From NCBI GenBank assembly GCA_041660045.1, contig JBAZXA010000002.1, positions 310,001 through 374,000 on the forward strand: a stretch of 64,000 nucleotides of DNA. Direction: 5' to 3'. Every line of letters starts with the position of its first letter. The first letter of the stretch is position 1. Source of the DNA: WM-3-3 sp041660045. Lineage in GTDB: Bacteria > Pseudomonadota > Gammaproteobacteria > Methylococcales > Methylomonadaceae. Both the position numbers and the translations under genes were made by a program. Shown here piece by piece: positions 35,933-45,886 of this stretch. The notes under the pieces were generated by a model that was not told where the DNA came from, did not search any database, and saw only the letters and a list, made by a program, of their open reading frames with translations.

Positions 35933-36952
35933 ATGAAGAAAAGCGATTTTAGTTTTAATTTGCCTCAAGAATTGATTGCGCAACAACCGCTGGCTGAACG
36001 TGATTCAAGCCGTCTTTTATGTATGGGGCGCACGACAGGGCAACTGACAGACCGGTATTTTAAGGATTTGCTTGATTTAATTGAACCACAAGATTTATTG
36101 GTTTTTAATGACACTAAAGTGATGCCAGCGCGACTTTTTGGTACCAAATCATCTGGTGGAAAAGTTGAGATCCTAATAGAGCGCTTGCTGTTATCGGATC
36201 AAGCTTTAGCCCATGTGCGTGCAAGTAAAGCACCTAAACCAGGCGCGCTAATTCTGTTAGATCAAAACCACGCTTGTGAAGTCTTGTCCCGGCAAGAAGA
36301 TTTATTCCTACTCCAATTTAAAAACTGTAACAGCGTCTTAGATTTGTTGACCCAGATTGGGCATATACCATTGCCGCCGTATATTACCCGCAACGATGAG
36401 GTTATCGACCAAACCCGTTATCAAACAGTGTTTGCCCAGCAAATAGGTGCTGTCGCAGCCCCCACTGCTGGCTTACATTTTAGCGAGACATTGATGGCAA
36501 AAATTAAAGACAAAGCTATACAAACGGCTTTTGTGACTTTGCATGTAGGCAGTGGTACGTTTCAGCCGGTTAGGTGTGAAAATCTTGCTGAGCATCATAT
36601 GCATGAGGAGTTTTACGCCGTAAGCCAAGCAACGGTTAATGCGGTGGACGCAACAAAACATCGGGGTGGGCGGGTTATTGCTGTGGGCACGACAGCAGTA
36701 AGGGCATTAGAATCAGCTTCACAAACAGGTCTATTGCAAGCCGGTTTTGGTGATACCCGTTTATTTATTACGCCGGGTTATGACTTTAAATCGGTAGATG
36801 CCTTACTGACCAATTTTCATTTACCCGAGTCTACGCTATTGATGTTGGTATCTGCATTTGCCGGATATCAAGCAACTATGTCGGCCTATCAACATGCTAT
36901 TAAGCAGAATTATCGGTTTTTTAGTTATGGTGATGCTATGTTTTTGAGTTGA
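35933..36952 (+). CDS. queA: tRNA S-adenosylmethionine ribosyltransferase-isomerase
   Basis: 339 residues, queuosine pathway enzyme that adds the epoxycyclopentane ring to 7-deazaguanine in tRNA. Typical parts are FNLPQELIAQQPLAERDSSR, FNDTKVMPARLFG, HIPLPPYI, AAPTAGLHF, HVGSGTFQPVR, TTAVRALES and LTNFHLPESTLLMLVSAFAG. The usual neighbour tgt is absent; the gene is followed by mfd. queF of the same pathway is at 53.9 kb. There is a good start at the ATG after the galU terminator. Confidence 0.96.
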   Translation: MKKSDFSFNLPQELIAQQPLAERDSSRLLCMGRTTGQLTDRYFKDLLDLIEPQDLLVFNDTKVMPARLFGTKSSGGKVEILIERLLLSDQALAHVRASKAPKPGALILLDQNHACEVLSRQEDLFLLQFKNCNSVLDLLTQIGHIPLPPYITRNDEVIDQTRYQTVFAQQIGAVAAPTAGLHFSETLMAKIKDKAIQTAFVTLHVGSGTFQPVRCENLAEHHMHEEFYAVSQATVNAVDATKHRGGRVIAVGTTAVRALESASQTGLLQAGFGDTRLFITPGYDFKSVDALLTNFHLPESTLLMLVSAFAGYQATMSAYQHAIKQNYRFFSYGDAMFLS

Positions 36953-37012
36953 TGCATTATAATTCCACATCAGGCAATGCTTAGGAATGTTGCCTTCCAA
37001 TGAATAAGGTCT

Positions 37013-40000
37013 ATGATTACGCATTCCATTTTTTCTCCCAGTATTCCACAAAATCAAACAGAAACAGTCATCTGGTCCGGCTTAAACGGATGTGCTGATG
37101 CGTTGTCTTTGGCATCGGCCATTGTTAACGAAAAGCGTTTGTTTGTTATCGTCACTTCGGATAACCAAACGGCTTTACGGCTAGAACATGAGATTTCGTT
37201 TTTTTTACAAAATAAATTTCCTATTTTGCATTTCCCAGACTGGGAAACCCTGCCTTACGATGTCTTTTCACCTTTGCCGGAGATTATCTCTGAGCGTTTG
37301 AAAACCTTGGCCTTGTTGCCAGAGGTCAAACGTGGTGCCATCGTAGTTTCTGTGGCAACTTTAATGCACAGATTGGCACCAAGGGAACACGTCTTAGCGC
37401 ACAGTTTTGGCATTAAAGTGGGTGATCATTTTAACTTGGAATTAAATCGGGCTAAGTTAGAAAGCGTGGGTTACCAGTGCGTACCACAAGTTTATCAACA
37501 TGCTGAGTTTGCTGTCAGAGGGGCTATTGTTGATTTGTTTCCTATGGGGAGTAAGTGGCCGTTTCGTATAGAATTATTTGATGAAGAGGTTGAATCTATC
37601 CGCACTTTTGATGCTGACAGCCAACGTTCTTTAGAAAAAATTGATCAAATCCAATTATTTCCTGCGCGTGAGTTTCCCGTTACTGACGAAGCGATTAAGC
37701 ATTTCCGGCAAGCTTTTCGAGAGTGTTTTCCCCAAGCGTCAGCCAAAAATACGCTTTATCTTGATGTAAGCAAGGGCATAACGCCAGGGGGTATTGAGTA
37801 TTATTTGCCACTTTTTGTGCAGCAGACTGCTACTTTATTTGATTATTTGCCTAGCAATGCTGTGTTGGCTATGCCTATTGATTTCATCCAGCATGCCCAG
37901 GCATTTTTTGGTGAAGCGGAAGAGCGATTCCAACAAAGAAAATATGATCTAGACCGGCCTTTGCTGGAGCCGGAAAAATTATTTTTAACGGTTGATGAGC
38001 TACAGCAAAAAACACAACTTTTAGCTAAGATCCAGCTAGATGCCACCCTAGCCGACGATAGTGTCTGTCAGCCTTTACCCTATATCACGCTGGATGCAAA
38101 ATTAAAACAACCAGCCCAGGCATTACAACAGTTTCTGAAGGCGTTTTCTGGCAGGGTTTTGTTTATTGCCGAATCTGCTGGCCGTAGGGAAGCATTAATT
38201 GACAAGTTAAGGCTATATCAAATAAAGGCCACGGCAGTTGATGGTTGGCAAGCTTTTTTGGAAAGTACGCAAAGCCCTTGTATTCTGTCGGCGCCTATGG
38301 ATCACGGTCTGCTATTGCAAAACCCGGCGCTAGCGATTATTACGGAAAGCCAATTATTAGGTGAAAAAGTACAACAACGGCGCAGAAGGCGTAAAACTGG
38401 GTTACGCCAGCTTGAGGCCATCGTTAATAATTTGGATGAGTTGTCCATAGGTTCGCCTATCGTGCATCAAGAGCACGGTGTCGGCCGTTACATGGGCTTA
38501 CAAACTTTGCAAATAGGCGGTATTGATGCAGAGTTTTTAACCTTGGAATACGCCAGCAACGACAAGTTGTATGTTCCAGTCTCTTCTTTGCATGTCATTG
38601 GCCGCTACACTGGGGTGAACCCAGAAAACGCACCAATACATAAATTAGGTGGCGATCAATGGGGCAAAGCTAAGAAAAGGGCGATGGAACGTATCCGTGA
38701 TGTTGCTGCCGAGCTGTTAGAAATTCATGCTAAGCGGGCTATCAAAAATGGTTTTGCGTTTGCTGTAGAAAATACCGAATACCAGGCCTTTGCAGAGGCA
38801 TTTCCTTTTGAGGAGACGCCAGATCAACAAACCGCAATCGAAGCCATTGTTTCAGACATGACTAGCCAGCAACCTATGGATAGGGTAATTTGCGGGGATG
38901 TCGGTTTTGGCAAGACCGAAGTGTCCATGCGGGCAGCTTTTATAGCCGCCCAAAGTGGTAAACAGGTTGCGGTCTTAGTGCCGACAACCTTGCTGGCGCA
39001 ACAACATTTCCAGAATTTTAGGGATCGTTTTGCTGATTGGCCTATACGGGTAGAAGTATTGTCGCGTTTTGTCGGTGGCAAGCTACAAAAACAAATTACC
39101 GATGATTTAGTTCTAGGCAAAGTCGATATCGTGATTGGTACCCATAAGCTATTATCGGATGATATCAAATATAAAATGCTAGGGTTGGTGATCATCGATG
39201 AAGAGCACCGCTTTGGGGTGCGTCAAAAAGAGCATTTTAAAAAATTACGTCATGAACTGGATATACTAACCCTAACGGCAACCCCTATCCCCAGGACGCT
39301 GAATATGGCGATGTCTGGTTTGCGTGATATATCTATTATTGCTAGTCCACCACCAAACCGCCATGCCATTAAGACATTTATTACTGAATGGGTAGATGCG
39401 CAAGTTCGGGAGGCTTGCCTACGGGAGATTAAACGTGGTGGACAAGTGTTCTTTTTACACAATGATGTGAAAAGTATGGAAAAAATGGCTGCTGATTTGG
39501 AGCGCTTAATCCCTGAAGCGCGTATACAATTTGCCCATGGACAAATGCCAGAACGCGAATTAGAGCGCATCATGCTTGATTTTTATCATCAACGCTTTAA
39601 TTTACTATTATGCACAACCATTATTGAAAGTGGTATTGATATTCCCAGTGCGAACACCATCATCATTAACCGTGCGGACCAACTCGGTTTAGCGCAACTG
39701 CATCAACTGCGGGGGCGTGTTGGTCGTTCGCATCATCGCGCTTATGCCTATTTTATTGTCCCGCCTAAATCGTTGATGAGCAAAGATGCAGTAAAGCGTC
39801 TAGAAGCGGTTGAAGCATCTGGCGACCTGGGTGCAGGTTTTATGTTGTCATCGCATGATATGGAAATCCGGGGGGCAGGCGAGCTATTAGGGGATGATCA
39901 AAGTGGTCAGATCCAGGAAATAGGTTTTACTTTGTACACAGAGCTCTTGGAGCGCGCGGTAAACGCTTTGAAATCGGGTAAGCAGCCTGAATTGGATGCA

Positions 40001-40453
40001 CCTGTGGATATCGGCCCAGAAGTTGATTTGCAAGCTGCGGCTTTAATTCCGGAAAATTATTTACCGGATATCCATGCCCGCTTGGTACTGTACAAGCGCA
40101 TAGCCAGTGCTGAAAATACCCAGGACTTACATGAATTACAAATAGAAATGATTGACCGCTTTGGTCTATTACCTGAGCAAGTTAAAACCTTATTTAGTGT
40201 CACTGAACTAAAGCAGCAAGCAGAAAAGTTAGGTATTAAAAAGATTGATGCCAATGCGACCGGAGGACGTATTATTTTTGGCCTAGAGCCAAAAATTAAT
40301 GCAGAAAAATTGATAGGGTTAATCCAGACTCAAGCCAAGATTTATAAATTTGATGGTGCAGACCGCTTGCGTTTTAACCAAGCGTTTATGGCTACAGAAG
40401 AAAAAATTAGCTTTATATCGGCGTTGTTGCAAAAACTAGCGATAGAAGCTTAA
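37013..40453 (+). CDS. mfd: Transcription-repair coupling factor
   Basis: 1146 residues, the normal length. It removes stalled RNA polymerase and recruits UvrA. The N-terminal UvrB-homology part has FPDWETLPYDVFSP. The RNA-polymerase-interacting domain has IVHQEHGVGRYMGLQ and LEYASNDKLYVPVS. The helicase motor has GDVGFGKTEV (Walker A), IIDEEHRFGVRQKE (DEEH) and TATPIPRTLNMAMSGLRD. TTIIESGIDIPSANTIII and QLHQLRGRVGRS follow, then the C-terminal UvrA-interaction domain. SD AAGGT precedes the ATG. Confidence 0.97.
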   Translation: MITHSIFSPSIPQNQTETVIWSGLNGCADALSLASAIVNEKRLFVIVTSDNQTALRLEHEISFFLQNKFPILHFPDWETLPYDVFSPLPEIISERLKTLALLPEVKRGAIVVSVATLMHRLAPREHVLAHSFGIKVGDHFNLELNRAKLESVGYQCVPQVYQHAEFAVRGAIVDLFPMGSKWPFRIELFDEEVESIRTFDADSQRSLEKIDQIQLFPAREFPVTDEAIKHFRQAFRECFPQASAKNTLYLDVSKGITPGGIEYYLPLFVQQTATLFDYLPSNAVLAMPIDFIQHAQAFFGEAEERFQQRKYDLDRPLLEPEKLFLTVDELQQKTQLLAKIQLDATLADDSVCQPLPYITLDAKLKQPAQALQQFLKAFSGRVLFIAESAGRREALIDKLRLYQIKATAVDGWQAFLESTQSPCILSAPMDHGLLLQNPALAIITESQLLGEKVQQRRRRRKTGLRQLEAIVNNLDELSIGSPIVHQEHGVGRYMGLQTLQIGGIDAEFLTLEYASNDKLYVPVSSLHVIGRYTGVNPENAPIHKLGGDQWGKAKKRAMERIRDVAAELLEIHAKRAIKNGFAFAVENTEYQAFAEAFPFEETPDQQTAIEAIVSDMTSQQPMDRVICGDVGFGKTEVSMRAAFIAAQSGKQVAVLVPTTLLAQQHFQNFRDRFADWPIRVEVLSRFVGGKLQKQITDDLVLGKVDIVIGTHKLLSDDIKYKMLGLVIIDEEHRFGVRQKEHFKKLRHELDILTLTATPIPRTLNMAMSGLRDISIIASPPPNRHAIKTFITEWVDAQVREACLREIKRGGQVFFLHNDVKSMEKMAADLERLIPEARIQFAHGQMPERELERIMLDFYHQRFNLLLCTTIIESGIDIPSANTIIINRADQLGLAQLHQLRGRVGRSHHRAYAYFIVPPKSLMSKDAVKRLEAVEASGDLGAGFMLSSHDMEIRGAGELLGDDQSGQIQEIGFTLYTELLERAVNALKSGKQPELDAPVDIGPEVDLQAAALIPENYLPDIHARLVLYKRIASAENTQDLHELQIEMIDRFGLLPEQVKTLFSVTELKQQAEKLGIKKIDANATGGRIIFGLEPKINAEKLIGLIQTQAKIYKFDGADRLRFNQAFMATEEKISFISALLQKLAIEA

Positions 40454-40475
40454 GGGTTAAGGTGCTAAAGCCTAG

Positions 40476-40510
40476 TATCGCCATTATAGGGCTATGCCAT
40501 AATGGCGATA
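40476..40510. terminator. Hairpin between convergent mfd and glutathione transferase genes
   Basis: TATCGCCATTAT (40476-40487) and ATAATGGCGATA (40499-40510) form a perfect 12-bp stem with an 11-nt loop. It lies between two gene ends, so a bidirectional terminator is likely, although no long T-run follows. Confidence 0.6.
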
Positions 40511-40520
40511 TAGCGCTTAG

Positions 40521-41171
40521 CTATTTTTTGTTAAAAAAAGCTTCAAGAGCTGCAAGGTTGTCAGTTAAGACTTTTTGTACGCAAGGCCGACTTTCCATGG
40601 TTGCCATATATTGTTCCAAGCCTGGCAGATAAGTTATGGCAAAATTGTTGCCATAGATTTGTTGGGTCACAAATCCTACCAGCCGCAAATGTGGCCAAGC
40701 AATAACATCAGCAGCAGTAAATTGCTCCCCTAGCACGAATGGCGAAAATTTAAATAACCTAGCGATGTTTTGAAAGCCCGATTCAAGTTTAGTTTTTACC
40801 TCTTGTTTGGTCTCTTCAGAAACTGGGCTGCCAAAAAGCACTTCACCGTATAAACGGCGGGCGATTTGTTCTATATTTAATTCTAGATGCTGTATTATCT
40901 CCCGGCATTTTGCGCGTTCAAAAATATCAGTAGGATAAAGTGGTGTTTCAGGGAAAGCTTCTTCAAGGTATTCGAGTATGGCTTGGGATTCTGATAAATA
41001 GCCGTTGGCAGTTAGTATAAATGGAATTTTGCCTAATGCGGATTTAGCTAAAAACTCTGGTTCTTTACTAAAAACCGTAGCCTCTTCAGTAAATTCAATT
41101 CCTTTTTCCATAAGTGCCAATTTTACTTTATTGTAATAATTGCTAATGGCAATGCCGTACAAAGTTATCAT
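40521..41171 (-). CDS. Glutathione S-transferase family protein
   Basis: 216 residues from the ATG at 41171; the frame extends to 41213, but those 14 residues do not fit the fold. The N-terminal thioredoxin-like domain has ITLYGIAISNYYNKVKLALM and the glutathione-binding LSESQAILEYLEE. The C-terminal all-helical domain has FTAADVIAWPHLRLVGF. The substrate cannot be told from sequence. It is monocistronic and convergent with mfd. Confidence 0.9.
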   Translation of the reverse strand: MITLYGIAISNYYNKVKLALMEKGIEFTEEATVFSKEPEFLAKSALGKIPFILTANGYLSESQAILEYLEEAFPETPLYPTDIFERAKCREIIQHLELNIEQIARRLYGEVLFGSPVSEETKQEVKTKLESGFQNIARLFKFSPFVLGEQFTAADVIAWPHLRLVGFVTQQIYGNNFAITYLPGLEQYMATMESRPCVQKVLTDNLAALEAFFNKK

Positions 41172-41474
41172 TTTTGTTTCCGATAGTTTTAGTGGTAAGA
41201 AAGTGCAACGCAAGCTTAGACTTTGCGGCAGACTAGACTTTAATGTTGGTGCTAGCCATAGACAACTTTCGGGTCGAATGGGTTCAAGCCAGTTAAATAT
41301 TTAGTAAATTAAGTGATATTTAGCTAAAAAGTTAAGCTGTTAGGAAGGGGTTTTGTGTCAATGATGAACTGTACTGATACTTGTTAAAAACGGGCATCAC
41401 ACTAGAATTAGCCTGTTTAAGGCTGTTAATTACCCGTAGCATTGTGTTGATGCACAGCTACGGGTATAGAAGAT

Positions 41475-42425
41475 TTAAATCGTTTTTCTGTTACGATGAA
41501 GCCTAACTAAGCCAAATAATGCAGGGCTAAATAACCAGATGGCTGCGGGTATTGGAACTGAAATAGATGCAGTACTAAAAAGATAAGCGTAATTTAAACT
41601 CACCGATTGACCGCTGGCCAAGCTGCCAATATTAAAGGCTAAACCGATGATATTGTCACCATTGCCATCGTTAACATTACCCAAATAATCACTAGGGTTG
41701 ATACTATCAAAACTGATGCCGGTGCCATGGTTAATAGCATTGGATTCGGATCTTAATGTTAAGGTAATACCACTAACAGAATCTGTACCTGAAGCATTGT
41801 TGGCATCTAAGGTGTTTTGGGTGTCTGTGACACCGGAGCCAAAATCATCAGGATTAGCCGAGCGTAAAAAGCTAAGGTTGGTTAAATCAGTTAATGCTGT
41901 AATAGTGGTGATCACATCAATGCGTTGACCATTGGTATCAAAGCTATAATCATTGGTGATTGAAAAAATACTAATGACAGGGCTGCCTAAAACGCTGAAA
42001 TTGGTTTCGGCATAAAGTCCATGCCACTGAAAATGGTTAGTGCTTCCTGAGCTTAGATCGATGAAGCTGCTGCTTAATGCCGGAAAAATTAAATCAAGAT
42101 TACCAGGCGCATTATTATTTCCGGCCAAATGACCTGAGGTGCCAGCGCCTTGGGTAATTTGATCAGCTTTAACAAAGAAGTTCTCGTAAGGCGCAGCCGG
42201 GTTTAAAATATTGATAAAATTGTTGCCACTGCCAGTAGGGTCATATTGAAAACCAATAGCACCGTTAGAACCAGAGCTGACTGTTGCATCCCTAACACTG
42301 GGTTGTACACGCAGATAATTTCCACTAAAACTAGGTAAGGGGCTAGGTTCAACAATGTTTGCGTAATTGTTTGTGCTAATACCCGCTAATATCAGTGCAG
42401 AAAAGATAAAAGAAGTCTTGTTCAT
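41475..42425 (-). CDS. Exported protein with VPxPA/PEP-CTERM-type sorting signal
   Basis: 316 residues. A signal peptide ends near GISTNNYANI. The mature part is rich in Asn, Ser, Gly and Asp (for example GIGLAF-like and SGSTNHFQWHGLYAETNFS segments) and probably forms a beta-sandwich. The C terminus is SVPIPAAIWLFSPALFGLV followed by RLHRNRKTI: motif, helix and basic tail. It is the third such protein in the window, in a separate locus. Function is unknown. The gene stands alone. Confidence 0.87.
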   Translation of the reverse strand: MNKTSFIFSALILAGISTNNYANIVEPSPLPSFSGNYLRVQPSVRDATVSSGSNGAIGFQYDPTGSGNNFINILNPAAPYENFFVKADQITQGAGTSGHLAGNNNAPGNLDLIFPALSSSFIDLSSGSTNHFQWHGLYAETNFSVLGSPVISIFSITNDYSFDTNGQRIDVITTITALTDLTNLSFLRSANPDDFGSGVTDTQNTLDANNASGTDSVSGITLTLRSESNAINHGTGISFDSINPSDYLGNVNDGNGDNIIGLAFNIGSLASGQSVSLNYAYLFSTASISVPIPAAIWLFSPALFGLVRLHRNRKTI

Positions 42426-42778
42426 AAACGGGTAACCTAAAGTTTAGAGTTCATTGAATGAAGCATGTGATCTGCTAAGCACCGGCGATTAGGCCATATA
42501 AGTTGAACAATAGTAAAAAAATAAATTTTAAAATTTGAACTAGTCTACAGATTTAAAAGTATTATCCTGCCAAGCGCTTTTTTTTACGTAGTAGTGTGGC
42601 CAAAGGCCGAATATTTGGGGTGAAAGTGGGTTTTCACAGGATGAAAGTTTTGTTAGTGATTAAGCTGACTTAAAATTGACTTTCAAATACTATCTTTAAC
42701 TGTGATAAAGGTCATAATCTTTTATCAAGTGGTGACAAAAAAATTGAATTTAACCGTATTTCTAGCACTGAAAAAAAT
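42426..42778. other. 353-bp divergent intergenic region
   Basis: Lies between the sorting-signal gene (minus) and the CsiV-like gene (plus). It is AT-rich, with a small GGCC-AAA-GGCC hairpin near 42598-42608. It must hold promoters in both directions, but I cannot pick clear boxes. Confidence 0.4.
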
Positions 42779-43342
42779 ATGTACACTTTAAAAAATAACC
42801 CTAAATTTTTCTTGCTGATTGCCTTTGTGGTATTGGGTTTTTGTCTCCCAATGTGGATGGCTAAAGCCTATGCGGACGCGGCAAGTTTTCAAATAGAATT
42901 GATTGTGTTTGGCCAAACGGGTAATACTGATGAAACCTTTGGGCAAACAGAAAGCAGGCTTGCATGGCCGCAGGAGTTAGTTGAACTGTCAACGTTTGCA
43001 ATGGCAGAAAAAACGTTAACGACGCCATATATAGCGTTATCGGCCCGGGCAAATTACCAGCCACTGTTTCACGCTGCTTGGGTGCAAAGCTTTCCGGCGG
43101 ATAGTTGGGGAAGTCCGGTACATATCATTGATATGCATGGGCGATTAAATGGATACATCAGCCTGCAACGTGGCCAAATGTTGCAATTAAAAGCCGATTT
43201 TGAATATCAACCGGGGGAAGCAGATCTATCAGGTAAGCCTGTTGTGTACCGGTTAGCTGAAAATCGGGTGATAAAATTTAATGAGTTACATTATTTTGAT
43301 CACCCTAAGCTGGGTGTGGTGGCTAAGGTGACACCTTTATAA
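42779..43342 (+). CDS. CsiV-family envelope protein
   Basis: 187 residues. A signal peptide (about 33 residues, ending KAYADA) is followed by SFQIELIVFGQ, the usual start of CsiV proteins, and by GYISLQRGQMLQLKADFEY. It ends with NELHYFDHPKLGVVAKVTPL, also typical (YFDHPxxGxxxxV). In Vibrio, CsiV is a periplasmic peptidoglycan-binding partner of a D-amino-acid-sensitive growth control. In many Gammaproteobacteria it sits next to mfd; here it is 2.3 kb away, with two genes inserted between. Confidence 0.82.
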   Translation: MYTLKNNPKFFLLIAFVVLGFCLPMWMAKAYADAASFQIELIVFGQTGNTDETFGQTESRLAWPQELVELSTFAMAEKTLTTPYIALSARANYQPLFHAAWVQSFPADSWGSPVHIIDMHGRLNGYISLQRGQMLQLKADFEYQPGEADLSGKPVVYRLAENRVIKFNELHYFDHPKLGVVAKVTPL

Positions 43343-43551
43343 GAAATAAGTTAGCTATAATTTAAGTTACTTGTCGTTTTTTTTGTCATGCCATCGGTAA
43401 TAATATTGACACTAATCAGTACTATAGTATGGCTTTTATACAATTGCTTACCATGGATATAATTTAGCCTCTTTATTGTTAAGTAAATATTCAGGTATAT
43501 AATGGTTACAAAATTACTTCGGGAAAGGGTACTAAGGCTTTTGAATAAAAT

Positions 43552-44907
43552 ATGACGCAAAAACTCTATATTCAAACTAACGGCTGTCAGATGAACGAAT
43601 ATGACTCCGATAAAATGCGTGATGTGCTTCATGTGTCACATGGCTTAGAACTGGTTGATGACCCAGCCTTAGCCGATGTGTTAATCCTAAATACATGTTC
43701 TGTGCGCGAAAAAGCACAAGAGAAGGTGTTTTCGGCATTAGGGAAATGGCGAAAAATCAAACAAAAACGTCCTGAAGTTATAATAGGTGTGGGTGGCTGT
43801 GTCGCCAGTCAAGAGGGTGAAGCGATACAAAAACGTGCGCCTTTTGTTGACATCGTTTTTGGTCCGCAAACATTGCATCGGCTACCACAATTGCTGGATC
43901 AAGTCCGCAATAAGCAGGGAAAGGTAGTAGACATTTCTTTTCCCGAAATTGAAAAATTTGACGCCTTACCGGAACCTCGTGCTGAGGGGCCAAAGGCATT
44001 TGTCTCCGTAATGGAGGGTTGCAGCAAATATTGTACTTTCTGTGTAGTGCCTTACACACGGGGCGAAGAAATAAGCCGACCGTTAAATGATGTTTTAATA
44101 GAAATTAAAACTTTGGTGAAACAAGGTGTCCGTGAAATAAATTTATTAGGGCAAAATGTTAATGCGTACCGTGGCAGCATGGAAGATGGCGAGATAGCTG
44201 ATTTAGCCTTACTGCTGCACCATGTGGCGGCCATTGAGGGGCTAGGCCGTATCCGTTTCACCACATCGCATCCCATAGAGTTTACGGACAGCTTGATTGA
44301 CGCGTTTGCCGAGATTCCACAACTTGTGGATCACTTACATTTACCTGTGCAAAGCGGTAGTGACCGAATACTTAAGCTCATGAAGCGTGGTCATACCCGT
44401 GCCGAGTATGTTGAGACTATCCGCAAATTAAAAATGGTAAGGCCTAATATTAGTCTTTCTTCTGATTTTATTATTGGCTTTCCAGGGGAAACGGAAGCTG
44501 ATTTTGAACAGACTATGGCATTGCTTGAAGAAATTGGCTTTGATTTATCGTACAGTTTTATTTATAGCCAACGGCCTGGAACACCTGCGGCTGATTTGCT
44601 TGATGACGTTTCGGTAGACATTAAAAAATGGCGCTTAGAGCAATTTCAAAAACGTAATTTAGAAATAGCGACAGCCATTTCTGAAGCTATGGTAAATACA
44701 GTCCAACGTGTATTGGTAGAGGGACAGTCTAAGAAAAGCCTTTTGCAAATGCAAGGTCGTACTGAGAATAACCGGGTAGTTAACTTTATAGGTCATCCTC
44801 GGTTAACCGGTCAATTTATAGATGTTTTGATTACAGAAGCGCTGCCTAATTCACTTCGAGGGCGGATTGTCGAGTCTAAACTTGAAAAGATCTCAGCAGC
44901 TGGTTGA
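43552..44907 (+). CDS. miaB: tRNA-2-methylthio-N6-dimethylallyladenosine synthase
   Basis: 451 residues, radical SAM methylthiotransferase acting on A37 of tRNA. The N-terminal domain has IQTNGCQMNEYDS and NTCSVREKAQEK, two of the auxiliary-cluster Cys segments, and GVGGCVASQEG the third. The radical SAM motif is GCSKYCTFCVVPYTRG (CxxxCxxC). HLPVQSGSDRILKLMKRGHT and the C-terminal TRAM domain follow. It heads a rightward operon with ybeZ, ybeY and corC. Confidence 0.97.
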   Translation: MTQKLYIQTNGCQMNEYDSDKMRDVLHVSHGLELVDDPALADVLILNTCSVREKAQEKVFSALGKWRKIKQKRPEVIIGVGGCVASQEGEAIQKRAPFVDIVFGPQTLHRLPQLLDQVRNKQGKVVDISFPEIEKFDALPEPRAEGPKAFVSVMEGCSKYCTFCVVPYTRGEEISRPLNDVLIEIKTLVKQGVREINLLGQNVNAYRGSMEDGEIADLALLLHHVAAIEGLGRIRFTTSHPIEFTDSLIDAFAEIPQLVDHLHLPVQSGSDRILKLMKRGHTRAEYVETIRKLKMVRPNISLSSDFIIGFPGETEADFEQTMALLEEIGFDLSYSFIYSQRPGTPAADLLDDVSVDIKKWRLEQFQKRNLEIATAISEAMVNTVQRVLVEGQSKKSLLQMQGRTENNRVVNFIGHPRLTGQFIDVLITEALPNSLRGRIVESKLEKISAAG

Positions 44908-44917
44908 TTAGTAGATA

Positions 44918-45886
44918 ATGACCTCCCAGGAAATCTCCCTACTGCCCGCTGACAACCAACGCTTATCTAATTTTTGTGGGCAATTTGATGCCCATTTGCG
45001 GCAAATAGAAGCCCGCTTACACGTAGAAATAGCTAACCGTGGTAATCAGTTTAAAATCACAGGTTTAGATAGTGCAGTTAAAGCCGCTTGCCTATTAATG
45101 CAAAAATTGTTTGAAAGTACTGAGCAAGAACTATTGACTGCAGAAGCTATACATTTAGCTATGCAAGAAGCCTCTATCAATGCCTTGTTGGAGACTGAGG
45201 CCACTCAGCACCAACAAATCCAAATTAAAACTAAGCGTGGCATTCTCAAAGGCCGTGGTGCAAATCAACAAGATTATCTGCGCAAAATTATGGTGCACGA
45301 TATTAATTTTGGCGTGGGGCCTGCAGGTACAGGTAAAACCTACCTCGCCGTAGCTTGCGCAATTGAGGCTTTACAGACTGAACGGGTGAGTAAAATTATT
45401 TTGGTGCGACCGGCCGTGGAGGCTGGGGAAAAATTGGGTTTTTTACCTGGCGATATGGCGCAAAAGGTCGATCCTTATTTACGTCCTTTATACGATGCGC
45501 TTTATGAAATGTTAGGGTTTGAACGCGTTGAAAAAATGATAGACCGCGGTGTTATTGAAGTGGCGCCGTTAGCTTTCATGCGTGGACGAACGCTGAATGA
45601 TGCTTTTATTATCCTTGATGAAGCGCAGAACACCACTACAGAGCAAATAAAAATGTTTTTAACGCGGGTTGGGTTTGGATCAACTGCCGTGGTTACCGGT
45701 GATGTCACTCAAATTGATTTACCCTCGAGTAAGATGTCGGGTTTGCGTCATGTGCTGCAAGTTTTAAAAGAGGTGGAAGGTATTAGTTTTACTTTTTTTG
45801 ACGCAAAAGATGTGGTTCGGCATCCCTTAGTACAGCGTATTGTTTGTGCCTATGAAGCTTATGAAAGGCTAAATCAATCCGGATGA
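44918..45886 (+). CDS. ybeZ: PhoH-like ATPase YbeZ
   Basis: 322 residues. Walker A GPAGTGKT at 134-141, Walker B in FIILDEAQN, and TGDVTQIDLP typical of PhoH. It works with the endonuclease YbeY in rRNA maturation and ribosome quality control. The start is 10 bp after miaB and the stop overlaps ybeY by 4 bp (ATGA), showing translational coupling. The N-terminal part of about 110 residues carries a KH-like segment (VEIANRGNQFKITG). Confidence 0.95.
   Translation: MTSQEISLLPADNQRLSNFCGQFDAHLRQIEARLHVEIANRGNQFKITGLDSAVKAACLLMQKLFESTEQELLTAEAIHLAMQEASINALLETEATQHQQIQIKTKRGILKGRGANQQDYLRKIMVHDINFGVGPAGTGKTYLAVACAIEALQTERVSKIILVRPAVEAGEKLGFLPGDMAQKVDPYLRPLYDALYEMLGFERVEKMIDRGVIEVAPLAFMRGRTLNDAFIILDEAQNTTTEQIKMFLTRVGFGSTAVVTGDVTQIDLPSSKMSGLRHVLQVLKEVEGISFTFFDAKDVVRHPLVQRIVCAYEAYERLNQSG

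Noticed and set aside
43351..43632. 93-codon minus-strand frame before miaB
   Set aside because: It overlaps the miaB start and the upstream control region and has no motif.
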